From assembly GCF_002015045.1 (NCBI RefSeq), contig NZ_MUXX01000002.1:62001-126000 (forward strand): DNA of 64,000 nt. Reading direction: 5' to 3'. The first letter of the stretch is position 1, and every line of letters starts with the position of its first letter. Positions 59,888 through 64,000 of this stretch are shown here, piece after piece. This DNA is from Haemophilus paraphrohaemolyticus. GTDB taxonomy: Bacteria > Pseudomonadota > Gammaproteobacteria > Enterobacterales > Pasteurellaceae. The position numbers were made by a program, and so were the translations under genes. The notes below the pieces were generated by a model that was not told where the DNA came from, searched no databases, and saw only the letters and a program-made list of their open reading frames with translations.

Positions 59888-60065
59888 TTGGCATAGTAGA
59901 CAAAAAGCAAAATGACTAAGTTCGACACAATATCGCTCTTAGTCCTTGAATTAAATAATTAAAACTCATGTTTCATTTGCTAAGAATGCAGTTGCTAAAA
60001 GTGCTCATGCTGTTTTTTTCATTGTAAAATTCCTTGAGTAAAAAGGCATGGTATTCTACTCCATA
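59888..60065. repeat. Dispersed palindromic repeat, copy E (long variant)
   Basis: The left end is the core GGCATAGTAGACAAAA (59890-59905), identical to copy A over 16 bases. The internal CAGTTGCTAAAAGTGCTCAT resembles the inner repeat of A and B. GGCATGGTATTCTACT near 60044 may be a degenerate far end. Longer than copy A, possibly with inserted sequence. Confidence 0.55.
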
Positions 60066-60159
60066 ACAAAACGTATTAGCTAGTTTATTTTATAACTCAA
60101 AATAAATAATAGTTAGATAAGGTTAGAACAAGTGGTTTGATTTTCCAAAATTTTTACAA

Positions 60160-60191
60160 AAAACCTCGCTAACTTTTTATTAGCGAGGTTT
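60160..60191. terminator. Bidirectional terminator rsmA/glgP
   Basis: AAACCTCGCTAA and TTAGCGAGGTTT form a 12-bp perfect stem with T-rich exits on both strands, 28 bases after the glgP stop. Confidence 0.9.
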
Positions 60192-60218
60192 TTATTTTAA
60201 AACGTGAAAGGTAAGAAA

Positions 60219-62681
60219 TTAGTCAAATTTGACCGCTTCTACTTTCCAAATTCTCTCCGCGTACTCTTTAATCGTGCGGTCGGATGAGAAGAAGCCCATA
60301 TTGACGATGTTTTGGATCGTGCTTTTAATCCATTGATCGCGGTTGCGGTATTTTTCATCCACTGCATTTTGTGCTTCGAGATAGCTGCGGAAATCTGCGA
60401 AGGCTTGGTAATAATCGTGGTATTGCAAGCCTTGTAGTAGCTGGTGGTAACGTTGTGGTTCTTCTGGTGAGAATTTGCCTTCGATGATTTGATCTACCAC
60501 GGTACGTAATTGGGCATCGTTTTGGTAGTATTCAAATGAACGATAACCATCGCGGCGAAGCTGTTCCACTTGTTCTACGGTGTTACCGAATATAAAGATA
60601 TGATCTTCGCCCACATTTTCCAAAATTTCTACGTTTGCCCCGTCAAGCGTGCCAAGGGTTAATGCGCCATTAAGCGCAAATTTCATATTGCTCGTGCCTG
60701 ATGCTTCCGTACCTGCAAGGGAAATTTGCTCTGAAATATCAGCTGCTGGGATGATAAGCTGTGCAAGGCTCACGCTGTAATTTGGAATAAACACTACTTT
60801 CAAGCGACCTTTCAAACGTTCATCGTTGTTGATTACATTCGCCACATCATTGATGAGGTGAATGGTTTGTTTCGCCGCATAATAGGCTGAAGCCGCTTTA
60901 CCCGCCAAGATGAACACGCGTGATTGCCAATCTTTTTCTGGGTTATCAAGCATTTCATTGTATCGAGCGATAATGTGCAATACGTTCAACATTTGGCGTT
61001 TGTATTCGTGAATACGTTTTACTTGCACATCAAATAACGCATGAGGATCAAGCTCTACACCCAATTCGCGTTTCACATATTCGGCTAATTTCACTTTGTT
61101 CGCAAATTTGATGTCAGCAATCGCTTCTTTGAACGCCTTTTCTTCTACGAATGGTTTGAGTTTTTCAATTTGGCTTAAATTGCAACGCCATTCTGAACCG
61201 ATATATTTATCAAATAATGCAGCTAATTGTGGGTTTGCCACCGCTAACCAACGGCGTGGCGTGATGCCGTTTGTTACGTTGGTGAAACGTTCTGGGAAAA
61301 TGCGGGCAAAATCGGCAAAAGTCGATGTAACCATCAAATCAGAATGGATTTCTGCCACGCCGTTAATTTTATGTGAGCCCACAACAGACAACCATCCCAT
61401 ACGTACTTTGCGTTGGTAGCCTTCTTCAATAAGAGAAACACGGCGGATAAAATCGTTGTCGGTGGTCACATAAGTGCGGACATATTCTAAGAAGTGATCG
61501 TTAATTTCAAAGATCATTTGTAAATGGCGCGGTAAAATTTTCGCCATCATTTCCACTGGCCAAGTTTCTAACGCTTCCGACATTAACGTATGGCAGGTGT
61601 AAGAGAAAATATTACGCGTCATATCCCACGCTTTTTTCCACTCGAAACCTTCATCGTCCACTAAAATGCGCATTAATTCTGGAATCGCTAATGCTGGGTG
61701 GGTGTCATTTAAGTGGATCGCCACTTTCTCCGCTAAATTTTCAAGCGTATGATGTGTGCGCTTGTGACGGCGTAGAATATCTTGCAATGAAGCCGAAACC
61801 AAAAAGTACTCCTGGCGTAAACGCAATTCACGCCCGTTCCATGTAGAATCATCTGGATAAAGCACTCGAGATAAGTTTTTATTCGCAGAGTGCTCTTCTA
61901 ATGCGGCTAAATGTTCGCCACGGTTGAAATCAGCAAGGTTGAACACTTCGCCTGCGTGTGCTGACCATAAACGTAAGGTCGCAGCTGAGTTGTTGCGATA
62001 GCCTGGGATCATTTGGTCATAAGCAAGAGCGGTCACTTTTTCGGTATCTTGCCAAATACATTTTTTGCCTTCAAAGTGAATGTTACCGCCAAATTCTACG
62101 GTAAAGCGTTTAGATGGACGAATGAACTCCCAAGGTGCACCTTTTTCGAGCCATGCATCTGGGCGTTCTACCTGCTGACCATTTTCGATTTTTTGACGGA
62201 ACATTCCGTATTCATAACGAATGCCGTAGCCCATACCGGGTAAGCCTAAAGTGGCGATAGAATCCATAAAGCAAGCAGCCAAACGACCTAAACCGCCGTT
62301 ACCCAAGCCTGGATCGACTTCTTTTTCTAAAATTTCTTCCAAATCGACATTTAATTCAGATAAGGCTTCCTGTGCTAATCCGTAAATGCCTTCTGCGATC
62401 ATCGCATTAGAAAGCGTACGCCCGATTAAAAATTCCATCGAAAGGTAGTAAACACGGCGTGAATCTTCCGCACGAGTTTGGCGGGCTGTGGTGATCCAGC
62501 CTTCAGTCACCAAATCACGCACAGCGTGCAACGTTGCATTAAGCCAATCGCGTTGGCTGGCTTCACGTGGTGAGCGACCGATTAAGAAAATCAGTTTATA
62601 CACGATTGATTTTTTAATCGCTTCAACAGTCATTTCAGGACGATTGTATAGGAATGGAGAATCAAAGTTATCCATTATCAT
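60219..62681 (-). CDS. glgP: Glycogen phosphorylase GlgP
   Basis: Releases glucose-1-phosphate from glycogen. The 820 residues match the bacterial family. Landmarks are [37 protein letters not shown], and the PLP site [20 protein letters not shown] with the Schiff-base Lys. ATG at 62681 follows AGAGG; a second ATG two codons later is also possible. It lies downstream of glgA, as in glgBXCAP operons, but separated by a terminator and repeats. Confidence 0.97.
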   Translation of the reverse strand: MIMDNFDSPFLYNRPEMTVEAIKKSIVYKLIFLIGRSPREASQRDWLNATLHAVRDLVTEGWITTARQTRAEDSRRVYYLSMEFLIGRTLSNAMIAEGIYGLAQEALSELNVDLEEILEKEVDPGLGNGGLGRLAACFMDSIATLGLPGMGYGIRYEYGMFRQKIENGQQVERPDAWLEKGAPWEFIRPSKRFTVEFGGNIHFEGKKCIWQDTEKVTALAYDQMIPGYRNNSAATLRLWSAHAGEVFNLADFNRGEHLAALEEHSANKNLSRVLYPDDSTWNGRELRLRQEYFLVSASLQDILRRHKRTHHTLENLAEKVAIHLNDTHPALAIPELMRILVDDEGFEWKKAWDMTRNIFSYTCHTLMSEALETWPVEMMAKILPRHLQMIFEINDHFLEYVRTYVTTDNDFIRRVSLIEEGYQRKVRMGWLSVVGSHKINGVAEIHSDLMVTSTFADFARIFPERFTNVTNGITPRRWLAVANPQLAALFDKYIGSEWRCNLSQIEKLKPFVEEKAFKEAIADIKFANKVKLAEYVKRELGVELDPHALFDVQVKRIHEYKRQMLNVLHIIARYNEMLDNPEKDWQSRVFILAGKAASAYYAAKQTIHLINDVANVINNDERLKGRLKVVFIPNYSVSLAQLIIPAADISEQISLAGTEASGTSNMKFALNGALTLGTLDGANVEILENVGEDHIFIFGNTVEQVEQLRRDGYRSFEYYQNDAQLRTVVDQIIEGKFSPEEPQRYHQLLQGLQYHDYYQAFADFRSYLEAQNAVDEKYRNRDQWIKSTIQNIVNMGFFSSDRTIKEYAERIWKVEAVKFD

Positions 62682-62719
62682 AGGTAAAACCTCTATTTGA
62701 ATGTTAAGAAATTATCAAC

Positions 62720-62752
62720 GTAGGATGTGTGAATTTGCAAAATTCACGCACG
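62720..62752 (+). repeat. Dispersed hairpin repeat, copy 2
   Basis: GTAGGATGTGTGAATTT, then AAATTCACGCACG: the same design as copy 1, in plus orientation, in the glgA/glgP gap. Confidence 0.6.
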
Positions 62753-62784
62753 TTTGCAAAAAACAATAAAAATTTGACCGCTCT

Positions 62785-62815
62785 TTGCGTGCGTGAACGT
62801 TGTTCAAACACCCTA
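62785..62815 (-). repeat. Dispersed hairpin repeat, copy 3
   Basis: On the minus strand GTAGGGTGTTTGAACAACGT then TCACGCACGC, preceded on plus by the half uptake site GACCGCTCTTT exactly as in copy 1. Confidence 0.65.
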
Positions 62816-62858
62816 CAAAAGTGGTTCGAATTTTATGCTTATTTTGTCGAAAAACAAG

Positions 62859-62905
62859 CACAATCACACCGCTTGCAAAAATAATTTACAAGCGGTGTGA
62901 TTGTG
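62859..62905 (-). terminator. glgA terminator with uptake sequences
   Basis: A perfect 17-bp stem (CACAATCACACCGCTTG and its complement, loop of 13) with CTTGTTTTT at the minus-strand exit, 21 bases after the glgA stop. Confidence 0.9.
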
Positions 62906-62925
62906 ATCAAAGTTTACAAATAAAA

Positions 62926-64000
62926 CTACAAGCGTGCATAAAGTGCACGATACTGCTCTGCGGCTTTACGCCAGCTGAAATCTTGTTCCATCGCATCGGT
63001 GCGAACCATTGCCCACGCTCTTGGTTTTTTCCAGATGGAGAACGCGTGTTGAAGGGCACTGCGTAAATCTTCTGCGGTTGCCTGTTCAAACACAAAACCT
63101 GTTGCGGTGCGGTTTTTGATGCTTTTGGATGTGCTATCCACCACGGTGTCTGCCAAGCCGCCTGTTTTACGAACTAAGGGTAAGGTACCGTATTGCAAGC
63201 CGTAAAGTTGAGTTAAACCACAAGGCTCAAAACGACTTGGCACGAGAATCACATCACCGCCTGCCACCATTAAATGCGAAAGGGCTTCATCATAGCCGAT
63301 TTTTACCGCAACATTTTCTGGATATTGGGCGGCAAGATCGCGAATACCTTGTTCCAAGTGTGGGGCACCTGAACCTAAAATCATCAACTGACCACCCTGT
63401 TTCACAATTTCATCAGCACTTTCAATCAATAAATCCACGCCTTTTTGCTCAGTTAAACGGGTCACCATTACAAATGCCAACGAGGCTTCATCTTGTGGCA
63501 AATTAAAATACGCCTGCAATTCGGCTTTATTTTTCTTTTTACCTGCCATATATTTGAGCTTGTAATGATGCGGAATGTAGCTGTCCACATTCGGGTGCCA
63601 AATGTTTTCGTCCACGCCATTTAAAATCCCCACCAAACGACCTTGAGCTTTTAAGCCAGAAAGCAAGCCTTGCAAACCGTAGGCAAATTCTGGTGTCGTG
63701 ATTTCTTCTGCATAAGTTGGGCTTACCGCTGTGCTTGCATCAGAATAGAACAAGCCTGATTTCAAGTAAGAAATCTGCCCAAATAATTCTAAGCCTTCTA
63801 CGTGGAACATCCCCGTCGGCAAGCCGATTTCATACAAATGATGATAAGAAAACTGCCCTTGATATGCCAAGTTGTGAATGGTGAACACCGATTTCGCAGG
63901 GCGACCTTTGTTGAACAGATATGCTGCACATAAGCCTGCATGCCAATCATGAGCGTGTACCACTTCTGCACGCCACCAGCTATCTAAGCCTGTGGCTAAT
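62926..64000 (-). CDS. glgA: Glycogen synthase GlgA (5' end cut by the window)
   Basis: ADP-glucose-dependent glucosyltransferase. The visible 357 residues are the C-terminal three quarters: VVHAHDWHAGLCAAYLF, VSPTYAEEITTPEFAYGLQG, GVDENIWHPN, VTRLTEQKGVDLL with the ADP-glucose Lys, and EPCGLTQLYGLQYGTLPLVR with the catalytic Glu, followed by KTGGLADTV. The N-terminal KTGGLADV loop lies beyond 64000. Confidence 0.96.
   Translation of the reverse strand, partial: LATGLDSWWRAEVVHAHDWHAGLCAAYLFNKGRPAKSVFTIHNLAYQGQFSYHHLYEIGLPTGMFHVEGLELFGQISYLKSGLFYSDASTAVSPTYAEEITTPEFAYGLQGLLSGLKAQGRLVGILNGVDENIWHPNVDSYIPHHYKLKYMAGKKKNKAELQAYFNLPQDEASLAFVMVTRLTEQKGVDLLIESADEIVKQGGQLMILGSGAPHLEQGIRDLAAQYPENVAVKIGYDEALSHLMVAGGDVILVPSRFEPCGLTQLYGLQYGTLPLVRKTGGLADTVVDSTSKSIKNRTATGFVFEQATAEDLRSALQHAFSIWKKPRAWAMVRTDAMEQDFSWRKAAEQYRALYARL

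Larger units (their letters stand above)
59828..60218. other. Non-coding gap rsmA/glgP
   Basis: 391 bases without a credible gene. It holds the repeat copy E (59888-60065), with GACTAAG/CTTAGTC forming an inner stem, an uptake-like half site, and the glgP terminator at 60160-60191. Confidence 0.8.

Noticed and set aside
59828..60218. Possible tRNA or stable RNA gene in the large rsmA/glgP gap
   Set aside because: No cloverleaf, no CCA end, no T-loop GTTCRANNC; the palindromes are explained by the repeat copy E and the glgP terminator.

Overview
The window is a chromosomal segment of a Pasteurellaceae bacterium. It is AT-rich and densely coding, and its DNA uptake signal sequences have the core ACAAGCGGTC, the form used by the Actinobacillus/Mannheimia/H. 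ducreyi branch rather than the Haemophilus influenzae form. They are often paired as inverted repeats that act as terminators. Gene orders agree with this family: citDEF-citXG-citT, thiM-thiD-thiE-thiU, thiZ-thiX-thiY-tenA, gloA-rnt, smrB/prmB, nhaB/fadR, yccA-tusE, apt-dnaX and mreBCD. I see no rRNA, tRNA, CRISPR array, insertion sequence or prophage. Both ends cut a gene: znuB on the left and glgA on the right.

Layout: 1-5.3 kb holds zinc uptake (znuB), DNA repair (rarA), cell shape (mreBCD) and ribosomal protein L25. 5.4-12.6 kb is a citrate fermentation cluster on the minus strand (citD, citE, citF, citXG, citT, then a short malic enzyme), headed by a perfect FNR-type box but lacking citC. 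12.7-16.4 kb holds metF, smrB, prmB, rnt and gloA. 16.5-20.3 kb is an envelope unit: an unrecognised polytopic membrane protein, a giant YdbH/AsmA-like protein and a YnbE-like lipoprotein. 20.3-33 kb holds a second DASS transporter, metC, dsbB, nhaB, fadR, phoH, pgsA, yccA, tusE, aspA, msrB and gapA. 33-41.4 kb carries two thiamin operons, each led by a nearly identical TPP riboswitch cassette, with a Sel1-repeat gene between them. 41.4-49.8 kb holds leuB, a YceK-like lipoprotein, a fadI-fadJ pair, modAB without modC, and an ABC-2 exporter. 49.9-64 kb holds dnaX, apt, greA, hemA, der, hldE, surA, rsmA, glgP and glgA.

How the parts work together: citrate enters through CitT, citrate lyase (CitDEF, matured by CitXG) splits it to acetate and oxaloacetate, and the adjacent short malic enzyme may decarboxylate oxaloacetate like CitM of lactic acid bacteria. 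AspA, under a well-placed CRP-like site, feeds fumarate to anaerobic respiration. The thiamin operons salvage precursors: ThiZXY with TenA handles formyl-aminopyrimidine-type precursors, and ThiM, ThiD and ThiE join the halves, with ThiU the likely transporter.

Most interesting points: (1) FadI and FadJ are intact frames whose thiolase and hydratase active sites are altered at key residues while the dehydrogenase site is preserved. (2) The citrate cluster has a built-in malic-enzyme-family protein, an FNR box and no citC. (3) A dispersed palindromic repeat carries the core GGCATAGTAGA, and a second small repeat supplies the start codon of CitXG. (4) A duplicated block contains a terminator, a promoter and a riboswitch, in which the uptake-sequence terminator overlaps the promoter. 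(5) dnaX has a ten-A slippery run leading to a stop in the -1 frame. (6) An orphan plus-strand transcription unit lies downstream of gapA.
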